Below, in pieces: positions 12,373 to 23,570 of a DNA stretch of 64,000 nt. The notes under the pieces were generated by a model. The model saw only the letters and a list, made by a program, of their open reading frames with translations. It did not search any database and was not told where the DNA came from. A program made the translations under genes and the position numbers. Origin of the DNA: Cunninghamia lanceolata (Eukaryota; Streptophyta; Pinopsida; Cupressales; Cupressaceae); assembly GCA_027924645.1 (NCBI GenBank), contig BSBN01000781.1:1302001-1366000 (forward strand), in the 5' to 3' direction. Every line of letters begins with the position of its first letter. The stretch's first letter is position 1.

Positions 12373-13377
12373 GGATGGTGCAGGTTACATGAGGCACCTC
12401 ATTCAGAAGCATCTTGTTCATTATGCCTGCACATTTTAAGAAGATTGACATTGCCTAGTCCAGGGGATGTTCCTCCTGATGATAAAAGAAAAGAAGAAAT
12501 ATCAGCTTCCCATGAGACCAATGAGGTGGTGCCTAAGAAAACAAAGATACCAAAGTTGAAGTGGATATCTGGTGGTGCAGCTGCCAGAGCCAAAAGGAAG
12601 AAAGAAGCCCCAGACAAGCCTTTAGATGAAGACAAGCCATGGATCCTCAAGTTTGATGGATCCAAGTCAAAGCAAGGAGCTAGAGTAGGAGTGGACCTCA
12701 TCAATCCATCAAGAAAATCCTACCTAGCAGCATACAAGTTGTAGTTCCCATGTACAAATAATGTAGCAGAGTATGAAGCTCTAATTCATGGGATGCTGTT
12801 TGCACTTAGCAAGAAGGTGAGAATTCTGCATGTCTATGGAGACTCAGAATTAGTTGTCAGGTAGGTAAGAGGTATATACTCTTGCAAATACAAAAGGCTG
12901 TCTAACTATAGGCACAGGGTGTGGAACCTGATAGAAGAGTTTGATGCCTTCAATATCACCCATGTGCCCAGGGAGCAAAAGCATAGAGCAGATGCTTTGG
13001 CCCAGGCTGCCAGTGCTTTGGAACCTCTATCCATATCAAGTCTCAAAAGGTTCTCAGTTGAATTAGTATTAGTGCCTTCAGTACTTGATAATGTAACCAA
13101 TCTTCAAGTATTTGATGATGATCAGCATATATTGGATTTTATCTCCAATAGAGATGTTTTTGAGGCACGGATCATAGATGAAGTTAACATGGAAGATCAT
13201 GTCTGGGAAGAAGGAGAAATCCTGGAGTTGCCTAGCAACAGGATCCCTAAGGGAATGATAGAGCTAGAGAGAGCATTTGACCTAGACAACATGCTGAAAC
13301 AAAAGGACCTCCCAAAAGCCGATGAGGGGTAGTACTCTCTAGTTGACATTGGGCAAGGTGGTAAAGAAAGAAATGTC
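12373..13377 (+). pseudogene. Gypsy-2 additional RNase H domain upstream of RT, with second His/Cys module
   Basis: A second C-x2-H-x3-H-x4-C-x2-C module lies at 12376-12426, then a basic linker, then an RNase H fold: LKFDGSKSKQG (first Asp, about 12650), TNNVAEYEALIHG (Glu, about 12757-12790), HVYGDSELVV (Asp, about 12830) and REQKHRADALAQAAS (last Asp, about 12970-13015). All four acidic positions remain. It resembles the extra 'archaeal-type' RNase H known in Tat-lineage gypsy elements but sits before reverse transcriptase. TAG stops are at 12742, 12862 and 13330; the first aligns with Gln in Gypsy-1. Confidence 0.82.
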
Positions 13378-14330
13378 TTGATTGGAAAGGTCTGCACGGA
13401 TGAAGAGTTCAAAGAGATAACCCATGCTCTCGAGGACTACATCCATGTCATTGCCTGGACATATGATGAGCTGAAGACTTATGACACTTTTATCATCACC
13501 CATACTATTCCTTTGAAGCCAGATGCCAAGCCTTTTAGGCAGAAACAAAGACCTGTCAATGCCCTGCTGGAGCCCATCATCTTTGAAGAAGTTAAAAGAC
13601 TGCTTGATGCCAGGATCATATTTCCTGTGAGACACTCCACGTGGGTGGCGAACCTGGTACCTGTGAGGAAGAAGAATGGCGACATCAGGCTGTGCGTGGA
13701 TTTCAGGAATTTGAATAGAGCTTCTAAAAAGGATAACTATCCTTTGCCTTCCCTGGATGAAGTCCTGCAGGTTGTGAATGGAGCCAAGATGATGTCCTTC
13801 TTGGATGGCTTCTCTGGTTACAATCAGGTGATGGTGGATAGAATTGATAGATTGAAAACCGCATTCACCACTAAATGGGGGATCTTTGCCTACAGACGCA
13901 TGCCATTTGGGCTGATAAATGCTAGAGCTAACTTCCAGTGAGTAATGGACATAGCCTTCAGAGGCTTAATTGGTAAGTGCATAGTGATCTATATGGATGA
14001 CCTGACTGTGTTTTCCAAAGATAGAAAAAACCATGTAGAGGACCTAAGAAAGGTGCTGAAGAAGTGCGAGCAGTACGGGATATCCTTAAATCCCAAGAAG
14101 TGCATATTTGGGATGACCACCGGGAAGTTGCTGGGTCACCTGATAACTGAGAATGGGATCATCATTGATCCTGACAGAGTAGAGTCCATCATGAAAATAC
14201 AACTGCCTGGAAGAAAGACAGAGCTCAAATCTTACTTTGGTAAGATTAATTTTGTTAGGAAGTTCATCACCGACTTTGCAGAGATAGTTAGGCCCTTGAA
14301 TGCCATGCTCAAAAGGGACGCGAAGATTGA
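13378..14330 (+). pseudogene. Gypsy-2 reverse transcriptase
   Basis: Motifs in order are VRHSTWVANLVPVRKKNG (about 13625), LCVDFRNLN (about 13690), MSFLDGFSGYNQV (about 13793), AYRRMPFGLINA (about 13885), IYMDDLTVFSK (about 13990) and LGHLITENG (about 14130). The catalytic YMDD is intact. The only TGA stop of the element is at 13939, just after NFQ, where gypsy proteins usually have Arg; CGA to TGA fits. The frame then continues unchanged into RNase H. Confidence 0.93.
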
Positions 14331-14880
14331 ATGGACACCTAAAGCTAGAGCAGCTTTTGAAGACATTAAGAAAGCTATTTCAAATGCTCTAGTCCTGATC
14401 AGTCCAGATTACACCAGGGACTTCCACATCTACTCATTTGCCTCAGAACATACCTCTGTAGTAGTGCTAACCCAGAGAAATGAAGAAAAGCAGGAGAAGC
14501 CTATAGCCTTCATGAGCTGCCCTTTCAGAGATGTAGAGCTCAGGTACATGGATGTTGAAAGACAAGCACTTGCTCTGGTTCAAGCAGTCAAGAAGTTCAG
14601 GCACTACATCCTGAGGAGTAAGGTGATTGCTGTGGTACCTGATACAACAGTAAATATGCTGCTAATGCAAAGTGAGCCAGGTGAGAAGAGGGCCAAATGG
14701 ATCACCATCCTCTAGGAGTATGGCATGGATATCACACCCATGAGGTTGGTAAGAGGACAAGCTTTGAGTCAAATGATATCAGAGATAGACCCTAACATCT
14801 TGAGCCATCAGTATGTTGTAGATGCAAAGGATGATGGAACATGGTATTCAGATGTTAGGCATGTGTTGATCACTGGGAGA
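14331..14880 (+). pseudogene. Gypsy-2 canonical RNase H
   Basis: This follows reverse transcriptase in the standard gypsy place. Visible are SPDYTRDFHIYSFASE (first acidic region, the usual Asp replaced), PIAFMSCPFRDVELRY, VERQALALVQAV and HYILRSKV. A TAG at 14713 stands where Gypsy-1 has Gln. Because an extra RNase H with all acidic residues lies upstream of RT, this copy may be catalytically weaker; that is inference from the missing first Asp. Confidence 0.85.
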
Positions 14881-16095
14881 TGTCCCCCAAGATTACATGC
14901 CTCACAAAGGAGAGCCCTAAAGATAAAAGCACAGAAATATATGATGAAAGGAGGAGTCCTTTTTAAGAGAAACTATGAGGGGATATACTTGAGGTGCTTG
15001 GAAAAACCAGAAGCAAACAAGGTATTGGCAGAACTGCATGATAAATTTGGGACTGCACATGGATCATCCTTGGCCACCACTCATGCCATCCTCAGGATAG
15101 GGTATTATTAGCCCATGATTTTCAAGGACACTGCTGAACACACCAAATACTGTCATGTGTGTAAAGTTGCTGTAAATAGAGATAAATATGTTGCTCAACC
15201 TCTGTAGCCAGTGGTGGAGATGCACCCATTTGCTCAATGGGGTATGGACTTCATAGGACCTATCAATCCTTCATCATCTTCAGGCCACAGGTACGTCTTG
15301 ACTATTACTGACTATTGTACTAGGTGGACTGAAGCTGTCAGCAGTAAAACATGTAATGCTGAGGATGCCATTAAGTTTTTGGCAAGCAACATAGTGACCA
15401 GGTATGGAGTTCCATATGCTTTAGTGTGTGATAATGGACCTGCCTTTGCTTCAATAAAACTATCAGGTTGGGCTTTTGACCATGGGGTCATCTTGAAATT
15501 CTCCTCCAATTACTATCCCCAAGGGAATGGATTAGCAGAATCCACAAACAAGAACTTTCTTAACATCATAAAGAAGTTGATAGATAAGAACCCAAGGGAA
15601 TGGGACACTTTGTTGAAATATGCCTTGTGGGTAGATAGAACCAGAAATAAGGCTACATTAGGAAACTCACCTTTTCACCTAGTATATGGGGTGGATCCCC
15701 TCCTCCCTGTTAACCTAAAGATTCCTACACTGTAGTTTGCACAAGAAGACCTAGGCATAGATAACAAACAGGAGGTTAGGTTGCTGCAGCTAATGCACCT
15801 AGATGAAAAAAGAAGTGAAGCCATTAACCAGTTTTCTAAACATCAGTTTATTATCAAGTGTTGGTTTGACAAAAGGGCTAAAATTAAGGCTTTTTGGATC
15901 TCAGATCTAGTCCTGATGTGGGACAAAGCACATGAAAGGAAGGGTGACCATGGTAAGTTTGACAAACTTTGGATAGGCCCCTTTCAAATTTCTAAAATAT
16001 TAGGAGACAACACCTACAAACTCAAGTCCTTAACAAGTGAGGATGTCCCATTGCCAGTCAATGGACAGTTCCTCAAGCACTATTTTCAGGCCTGA
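14881..16095 (+). pseudogene. Gypsy-2 integrase
   Basis: The zinc domain spans about 15020-15180, with ELHDKFG, a second His and CHVC. The catalytic core has MDFIGPI (about 15245), VCDNGPAF (about 15427) and GNGLAESTNK (about 15525), giving the D, D, E residues. The C-terminal domain has IGPFQISKILG and ends LKHYFQA, then TGA at 16093, the natural end. TAG stops at 15109, 15205 and 15733 break it. I see no chromodomain. Confidence 0.93.
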
Positions 16096-16909
16096 AGTAG
16101 CATCATGATAGTCATGTGTATCATAATGTATATTGTGGTATAGTTGTTTGTACAGTTTTGGCTGGTTTTGTTTTACTGGTTGGCTTGTTGGGTTTCTATT
16201 TTTGGTTAGCCAAGGATGAGGCAGCTCATCACCCTAGAAGATAAACAAATTGTAACTCATTTTGAGAAGTACTAGTGGTTAGGTCTGTGATATCTTTTCA
16301 TCAGGGTGCCTTTTCTTGACCAAAGTGATTATTCACAATGACTCACCTAACAGCCTTGGGTTTGTTGCACACACAAGTATAGGTGTTAAGTGAAAAATCT
16401 AAAGGGACTCCCTTGCTACCAATGCAATCTCCAACCTAAATCAGCAAGTGACCATACCTTGCACACTAAACTTACATGATAACATCATATATATGAAGCA
16501 TGAAATGTGAAAGATCCAAAAATATAATAAAATTAGGCCATCTAAGTAACCCTACTGGGGCTATGGACGCCTGCTGGCAGTGGGGCTCTACATAGGGGGA
16601 TTGCATAGATAACCTTGCCGGGGCTATGGACGCCTGCTGGCAGCAAGGCTCTATCCAGGTTGGCTATGAGGGATGATCCTAAACTATGTAGCTTAACATC
16701 AGTTACTCATGTTTTCAATTTGCTTTCAAGATGAGGATAATTAATCATTTGCACACACCTGATCCTTTGTTAGCATTGTTGCCATGATGAAAACCTTGTC
16801 ATTCAGAAAGATTATCATGCTTATAGTTAGAGAGAGTTAGAATATTATCTTAGAATATGATCACATCACTTGAATCATTGGAATTTGTTTGTTTTCTTTG
16901 GTGGCAAGT
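16096..16909 (+). other. Gypsy-2 3' untranslated region with duplicated hairpins
   Basis: These 814 bp between the polyprotein stop and the 3' LTR hold no reading frame. A 20-base core, GGGCTATGGACGCCTGCTGG, is present twice (16558-16577 and 16621-16640), each between arms that pair. A clear polypurine tract directly before 16910 is not seen; the bases there read TTTGGTGGCAAGT. Confidence 0.8.
16551..16648 (+). repeat. Two hairpins with conserved loop and different paired stems
   Basis: In copy 1, CCTACTG (16551-16557) faces CAGTGGG (16578-16584). In copy 2, CCTTGC (16613-16618) faces GCAAGG (16643-16648). The loop core is identical in both while the arms differ and stay complementary. This is direct duplication with compensated stems. 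Confidence 0.75.
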
Positions 16910-17490
16910 TGTTGTGTGGTTACACAACATGCCCCATTTTCAGCTGGACAAAATAGGGACCCAACTTTTCTGGCTTGCTCCCCTTGTTTTGTGCTTTTGG
17001 TGGTAATGGTAAAAGCAACATCATGTCAGTTTGTATGTGCATCATGTTAAGTGCATCATATCCTCCTGTCTGAACCAAAAGAATCCAAAGTTTGAATCTT
17101 GCCTCAAAAAGCTTGCAATGTGAAAGAGTGTGAAATTCTAAGCAAGTTTACCTCTTGCATCACCCTAAAATTTGGCCAAGTGAGAAAGTTATGTCCGGTC
17201 AAAGTTTTGGTCCAACCTGATATTTGGGGGGAGGATCATATTTCAAACATCACTCGATCTTTGAGATCACCCTGATATCGGTTTATCACTCGATATTCAC
17301 CTTGCCTGCAAACATCCGAACGTCAAATTTAGGTGATGACCCTATTTGCCCGTCAGCAGCATCATATATTTCGCGGGGGTCATATTCTGAAACATCACCT
17401 GACATTTAAATATCACCCGATGTTTTGAATATCACCCTGACTTTTGAATATCCTCTTGATGCAAAATATCACCCTGACCAATTATCCTGA

Positions 17491-18132
17491 TGACGTCATG
17501 TAACCCTGAAAGACAAGGAACTCAACATGATGCTGACGTCATCATCCTTTTACCTTGCAGGGGCATATTTTTTGAACATGACTCTTTTACCTAATATCAT
17601 GATGACATCATAGTGCTCCAACAATAGACTAAGTTTTTATCCTAGTGACGTCATCCTGATCTTCCGAGTGGACCATTTCAGTCAACAGGGTCATCATCTT
17701 AAAACCTGGCCCGATATTTGAATATCACTCGATATCTCAAACATCACCCGATATTCAAAGATCACCCTATATCTCAAACATCACCCTGTTTTGACATACC
17801 GATGACGTCACCCAACCCGATGGAGAAAGTGAACCAACATGTTGATGACGTCATCCTGATTTTTGGAGATGGGACATTGCAGCGGAGGGGTCATATTTTG
17901 AAGATCACCCAATCTTCCAAATATCACCCTCTTTTAAATATCACCCCATGACCGGTGTGGCAGTGACATCATCTGAACCTGATAAATGAAGGAATCAATA
18001 TGATGATGACATCACCCCCCTTTTTTTTGCTTTGCGTAGGTATATTTCAAGCAATCACCCCATCCGATATACATGCCGATGACGTCATAATAGCTGCAGT
18101 AATAAGCCGAGTCATATATCCTGATTACGTCA
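17491..18132. promoter_or_regulatory. Cluster of TGACGTCA palindromes in the Gypsy-2 3' LTR
   Basis: Perfect TGACGTCA is at 17491, 17534, 17646, 17803, 17846 and 18080. Decayed forms are at 17603, 17964, 18007 and 18125. Several sites decayed here are perfect in the 5' LTR and the reverse, so the ancestor probably had about ten intact sites. The TATA-like TATAAAG follows at 18211. Confidence 0.65.
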
Positions 18133-18210
18133 TCTGGACCTTTCCCGGGGGGGATCATATTTCACATGGGTCATGTTCCGAATCTCACCCGATATTAAAA
18201 CATGCCCTGA

Positions 18211-18217
18211 TATAAAG
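18211..18217 (+). promoter_or_regulatory. TATA-like box of the Gypsy-2 3' LTR
   Basis: TATAAAG, the counterpart of 7095-7101. A 3' LTR promoter could read out into the Gypsy-1 sequence on its right; no evidence shows that it does. Confidence 0.4.
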
Positions 18218-20091
18218 AGGAAATGCACTACTCGATATGCAGAGCCGGATTTGAAATGGTATTCAAAATAGCTAATTCTCTGTATGCCTTGCCGTTTGCA
18301 TGATCATGATATGTGCACGACATGATATTTAAAGGTAAATTGTAAGGTAAGGTCAGATATTTGCTTTTGATCTGTCCTAACCCGATATATACATGTTTAC
18401 CCTTTAGGAGCATGATTTAATATGATGTTGATCCTCCTGCTAGTTATTCAATATGATGATGCCTAACTTCTATATGCCGACTGCAGGTGCATCGGCCAGA
18501 GAATGAGATCGGTAGGACATTATGGGCTCACCCCGATCAGCGATGTCTTGCCGATGATCATGATGATGCACGCTCGGGATGCAAAAGGCAGAAAACAAGC
18601 AAGACAGGTAGATTTTGAACCCGTTCTATACATGACGATGACATCATCGTCATGTCTGGGTCAACATGAAGAAATCTCAAGATGCAGCCCGATATTCAAA
18701 AATGCAAAATGGCGGGAAGACTGCAAGTACGCAGATTTGCTGCTGTAGGCCGCCTTCGGTAGAGAATTAAATGCTTGATCCTCCTGCGCAAGTTTCACCG
18801 GTGATCATGCAGAGGATAGAAAAAGAAGTGCACGCAAATCCTACGGAGGGTCTACATGCAGACTCGACCTGATAGTGTGCAGGTAGAGATATGACAGCGC
18901 TTTAATAGCGAGGGACATCCCGAGCAGTGCACCGGATCCTGAGAGGTTAGAATTAACCAAAAGGAGACAATGCATTGAATGCAGTGGTTGGCCGATGGAG
19001 GAAGTTACTGAGTGAGCGACACCTTGTCTGGGTGCTCTGCTCGAGGTTTTGGCAGGTTCCATCGTCCACCGTTGGATGAGACATCTGAGGAGGCTGACCG
19101 GTGATTCAGCTAGGTTTTCTTGGGCACTGTGTTGGGGAGAAAGCAGAGACATATATTTAGCCCCCATTACTGCTAAAAAAAAAAAGAGGAGGAGGTCAAT
19201 CATACAATATCAGACCTGTAGAAATTTCATGTAGTAGACTAGATTGCTGAGACTAGTGGGGATTGAATTGTTGAAACATTCAAGGTTCTTTCCTCATGAT
19301 CACTGTAAATATACATGTTTTATGAACATACTGTATGGAGATGAAGCTTCAGATTACATCATGATTGTAAACCTTAAGTAATCTTCAAGTTGATTTCTAG
19401 ATATGTACTGGTGGATGCTGTGTTCTTTAGAAGCGCTTTCATTTCATTGCATGTTGTTGTCAACTCTACCTCTGAAGATTTGCATTGGATCATGCTAATT
19501 TGTGGAATATCCTGGTGAAGTATGATTTCAGTTTTCTTCTCTTCATTACTGTATGGGAACATGTATGTGGGTCAGTGATCTCAGTCAAGTAAATCTTAGG
19601 AATCTCTCTCTCTAACCCTTTTTCTCATTTTAATTTTATAGAAGTCACTTTCATAATTGCACATCATGATAAACATTAAGCAGAACAGAGGAATATACTG
19701 ACATCTCGTAGATAACTGACCATCATTAGTATATTCCTGAGCTAGATGCATGTACCTTTGAAAATTTCATGCAGGAAATCACTGATAAGGGTAGAACTCA
19801 TGCAAATATCACCTTAGGCACATCATTTGGAGGTATATGCTATGTAGAGTAACTTCCCTGAAAGCATTGTTGCAGAACCAGAACCTACTGATTCATGTAA
19901 GACCCCAAAATGGAAAATAGCTTCACACATCAACCACTGAGAAATTTTAGCAAATTATGACCTAATCACCGGGGACTTGGGATCATGAATTCTATGAATT
20001 CCTTGTATCTTTCAGGATAAACAAGGGTTGATGTGTAACTTTTGTTTCATGTTGTACTTGTGTGTGTCTAACATCAACATCAGCAACAACA

Positions 20092-20096
20092 GGACT
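20092..20096. repeat. Target-site duplication of Gypsy-2, right copy (GGACT)
   Basis: Directly follows the CAACA end of the 3' LTR and matches 5775-5779. Confidence 0.93.
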
Positions 20097-21500
20097 GATC
20101 AATTCAAAGCCGACTCCAGATCCTTGTTTGGATTTAGACCCATAAAACCTTAATGTCCATACTTGATTAGTTTCTTACTTTGAACCTTACATAGTACTAT
20201 CCTTGTTTGCTTCACATGTTTCTTGAGTAATTTCCTCTGTTGGAACTATTGAACTTGATTTTTCCCTGAAAACCTTGTCTGGGAGAGGTTCTTTTGATAT
20301 CCTCAGGATTTTTAAGCCCACTGCTTCTGGAAACCTTTTTTGAACTTGTTCTAGAGCCACTCCACACATTGCACAAGAAAATTTGGAATGGAAGGCATTA
20401 TGGATTTTGCACCAATTGGGCAACATTAAATCTTGAATACGCGCATGACTCCCTAATTCCATGCATTGCTTCACATGCTTCAAAATGAAAATTTGAAAGT
20501 TCTCAAAGATGCATTTACTTTCCTCATCTGATGCGGTATCATGATCACTTCCTATAAGACCCTCCATTGGATTATGGAACATCAAAACTTCTTCGACCTT
20601 GGGCTTATAGACACCAAGATCTGTCTCTACAAAGAGGATTTCGTTATCTTCTCCATACTCAATGATCATCAGCTTTAGCCATGGAGTACTATCTATTCTG
20701 ATTTGATTTGGCAGTCCTTTCCACGACAACCACATATGAGAGAAATCAATAGAAACATAGCCATTCAACTTCCTTAACCAATCTCTACTCAATGGCATCC
20801 CGTATCCCTCAGGAATGTCTACAATTGATATATCAATATAATGTTGAATGCTAGGATCAACTTCGAACTGCATATGTATGTTGTGCAATTCTCCTACGAA
20901 TGGGACCTTAATTTTATCTAATTGCATCACCTTCTTGGAAGTTTGTTTAGGGATCAAGCCAAGTTTCTTGCAAACACCTAGTGGCATATCATTACTTGAT
21001 GCTCCAAAATCCATTAAACAGTTATGTAAAATCTTTCCAAAGATTTGAACTGACAACAGGAATGGCGGCTGTTCATCCTTCCCTTGGTAGAAAACTACCG
21101 ATTTCTTCTTTGGAGTACTGTAATCTGACTTAGTTGCGGGCTGCAGATCTCCCTGTGAATTTTGACCTTTTACTATGTTGTTGTTTTGTGTAGGTGCTTT
21201 CTTCACTCCAACTTGTTCATCCTTGGCCGTGCTAGATGAATCCTGTGCCACATATATTGCATTGGTTTGCCCTTGTGGATGAAGAGGTACTGATTGAATT
21301 GTATTTGTATTTTGAACATCATTTGTTCGAGATGCATTGGATGTAGATGGATTTGATGGATCTGAAGCAGTTTGCACTTTCTGAGTTCCACTGTTTACAG
21401 AAGTATCGCTGAAACTTCTCAAGAAGGCTTCCTTTATTTCAGGTATTCTCATCAATTCTGTTAATGGCAAGCTTATCTTTACCTTTGACTTAATCTCTTC
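20097..21500 (-). pseudogene. Gypsy-1 protease, His/Cys module and start of the extra RNase H
   Basis: On the minus strand this runs from SLPLTELMR (about 21460) through a Ser/Thr/Asn-rich linker to the retropepsin region: PPFLLSVQIFG (about 21065), the altered active site LMDFGASSN (about 21010), PLSRDW and HMWLSWKG. A single C-x2-H-x3-H-x4-C-x2-C module follows at about 20415-20363. After a TAG near 20187 the frame enters the extra RNase H (YGSKSKQG, first Asp changed to Tyr) and is cut by Gypsy-2 at 20096. The loss of the usual Ser/Thr after the active Asp suggests a dead protease. Confidence 0.85.
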
Positions 21501-23545
21501 AAATCATCTTTAGGAGTTTCCTTTTGGGGAGGATCGACCCTTGGAGCAATGTTTTGCTATGGAGCATCTTGTGATGGAATAATTCTCTGAGCTAGATCTC
21601 TCTGTCTATATTCCAGGGAATCCCTTGGAAAACTTGGATTATTACTCGCATTTGGATTTGGTGGAGTTTGTAGATTATTTGGAGGAGTTGATGTGGTCAT
21701 AGGATCCTGTGCTCGATAATTTCACTGGTAAACCCTTTGAGGGGCATTCCCAACTGATTGCTGAAATGCTTGTACTTCCCCTGTCGTATCATCTTGGAAA
21801 TCATTATTGAATGGGGGAGGATAATATGCATCTTCAATAGGTCCATTCACTGAAGCTAGTGGAAACCTGCCATTGTACTCTGACATATCATATTCCATGA
21901 TAGGCAAAAAAGTGAAATCTTCAAGAATCAAAGGTTGATCATATCTTGTTGTTGGAATGATCTCATATCCAGTGATTGGTGGATTCTCTGGTGCCTGTGA
22001 ATCATGCATTTCCTTTTGGAATATGTCTGCTACTATCTTGAACTTAGGACATTGTAGCTCAGAATGCTAATTTGTATTGTACAACCTGCACCATGTTGAT
22101 AATGCTGCTTCTGCCAAGAATACTTTATCTATTGGCTTAGGATCAGAAGTTGACGGATTGTTCAAGGGTGAAGGCACACTTCCATTGTTAGGTGCTGTAT
22201 TCTAGGTTCTGTTCTACCTTTGAAAGCCTTGATTATTTCCTCAGAAACCTTGATTATATCCTAGGCTATATCCTTGATTACCACTCTGATTCCCCTGATA
22301 GTTCCTCTGTGTATTTTGCAAATAATTATTTTGGTTCCTTAGATGCGTAACTTTGGTTGACAATTTCATTACTTGATCAATCAACTCTTTCATTTCATTT
22401 TTCTCTTCTTGAGTCTTTGTAGAGGATGATCATGATCCTTGCAAATATACCAGTTTTGTAGGTGTAACTTGTGAAATTGGCACTCCAGGATGCAACACCA
22501 GCTGATTAGCAGGAGCAGGAATAGGATTCATTACTGGCGTATGATGAGCCAATGCTTGATTGATTCCCTAAATTTGATTTGGCATTGCCACATGCCCCAT
22601 GTGATTGAGTGGCCCATGAGTATTCATGCCTAAATCAGTATTCACTTTGACGGCTTCAGCATATGCTCCAGTTAAGGTGACAGGTGGTGCTGTTGCTCAC
22701 TTCACAAACATGGTAGTGAGATGATCCAAAGCTGCATAATAAATCTCTATTGCCATAGCTTCATTGATATCATATGGACTTTGCAGTCTTGAATAGGCCT
22801 TGTGAAACCTGTGATTGAAGGCAACGATAGGCTGATGCTCCTATCTTCTTACTTTGATAAACTGCTTGTAAAGCTCTGCCGGAGTAATAGGAATTTTCAA
22901 TTTTTCCAAGAAAGCATCTTTCATCTATTGCCAACTGGTGATAGATGTAGGATGCAAGTTGACATACCAAAAGGTAGCATCTCCTTCAAGTGTATATGGA
23001 AACAGCCTGTAGGCTACATCTTCATGTTCAATTCTCTTGTTTGACAAAGTGTCCTCAAAAATCTTGATGTGCTCCTCTGCTGTTCGATTCACATCATTGA
23101 TGTGGAATTTAGAGCAGAAGTGTTTAGGATTCTTGGGCATATCATTATAATTTGTGAAAGTTCCCAGAGGAGAAACATTTTCCAGGGGCCAAGCCGCCTC
23201 CATTGGAATGTTTGCTTATGGCAATGGACCTTCTTGAGTAGCTCTTGACTGAAGTGGAGTCACTTGGACTATTTCTTGCATACTACTTGATTGAGCAACT
23301 CCTTGAGTTTGATTTCATGGAGGTGGAGTTTGCAATAAATTTGAGATATCTCCTCCACTTGGAGATCCTTAACTTGATGAATCTACTTTCTTCCCTTTCC
23401 TTGTCTTAGGAAGAAATTCCAACTCTGCCAACTCCTTGGATGCTCCTGGTGTAGACCTTAGAATTCTTTGATTCCTCTCTAGTGAAAAGGAAATAATTTG
23501 ATCCAGCGTATTGTACTTTCATCAATATCTGAATGAAACAATTTG
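21501..23545 (-). pseudogene. Gypsy-1 Gag (relic)
   Basis: Minus-strand reading gives a gag core at about 23203-22680, with FCSKFHINDVNRTAEEHI, YRLFPYTLEGDATFWY and, after a TAG, FNHRFHKAYSRL. It matches 9390-9870 of Gypsy-2 residue by residue in outline. A zinc-knuckle remnant, WCRLYNTN then a stop then HSELQCPKF, is near 22090-22040; the first His has become Tyr. The segment to 21720 (MHDSQAPEN...) has no recognisable domain. Several TAG and TGA stops and one frame change separate it from the protease. Confidence 0.82.
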
Positions 23546-23551
23546 TTATGT

Positions 23552-23570
23552 GGCCCTCCTTCTAGCGCTA
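23552..23570 (-). other. Gypsy-1 primer-binding site
   Basis: On the minus strand it reads TAGCGCTAGAAGGAGGGCC, one base different from the Gypsy-2 site. It begins four bases after the LTR end CAACA, the same spacing as in Gypsy-2, which fixes the LTR boundary at 23575. Confidence 0.85.

Larger units (their letters stand above)
5780..20091 (+). mobile_element. Gypsy-2: complete Ty3/gypsy LTR retrotransposon
   Basis: Two LTRs (5780-8972 and 16910-20091) flank one gag-pol reading frame (about 9178-16095) with a primer-binding site at 8977-8995 and the target duplication GGACT at both ends. All domains are in one forward frame: gag, protease, extra RNase H, reverse transcriptase, RNase H, integrase. 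The frame has 14 internal stops but no frameshift. The LTRs differ by a few percent by eye, mostly C/T and G/A changes, so it is a fairly young insertion. It belongs to the same broad lineage as Gypsy-1, with the same primer site and the same unusual domain order. Confidence 0.95.
16910..20091 (+). repeat. Gypsy-2 3' LTR
   Basis: It begins TGTTGTGTGG at 16910 and ends CAACAACA at 20091, followed by the GGACT duplication. Its 3182 bp match the 5' LTR along the whole length with scattered, mostly transition, differences and a few short insertions, such as extra bases near 17580-17600. Termini TGTTG/CAACA form a perfect 5-bp inverted repeat. Confidence 0.95.
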
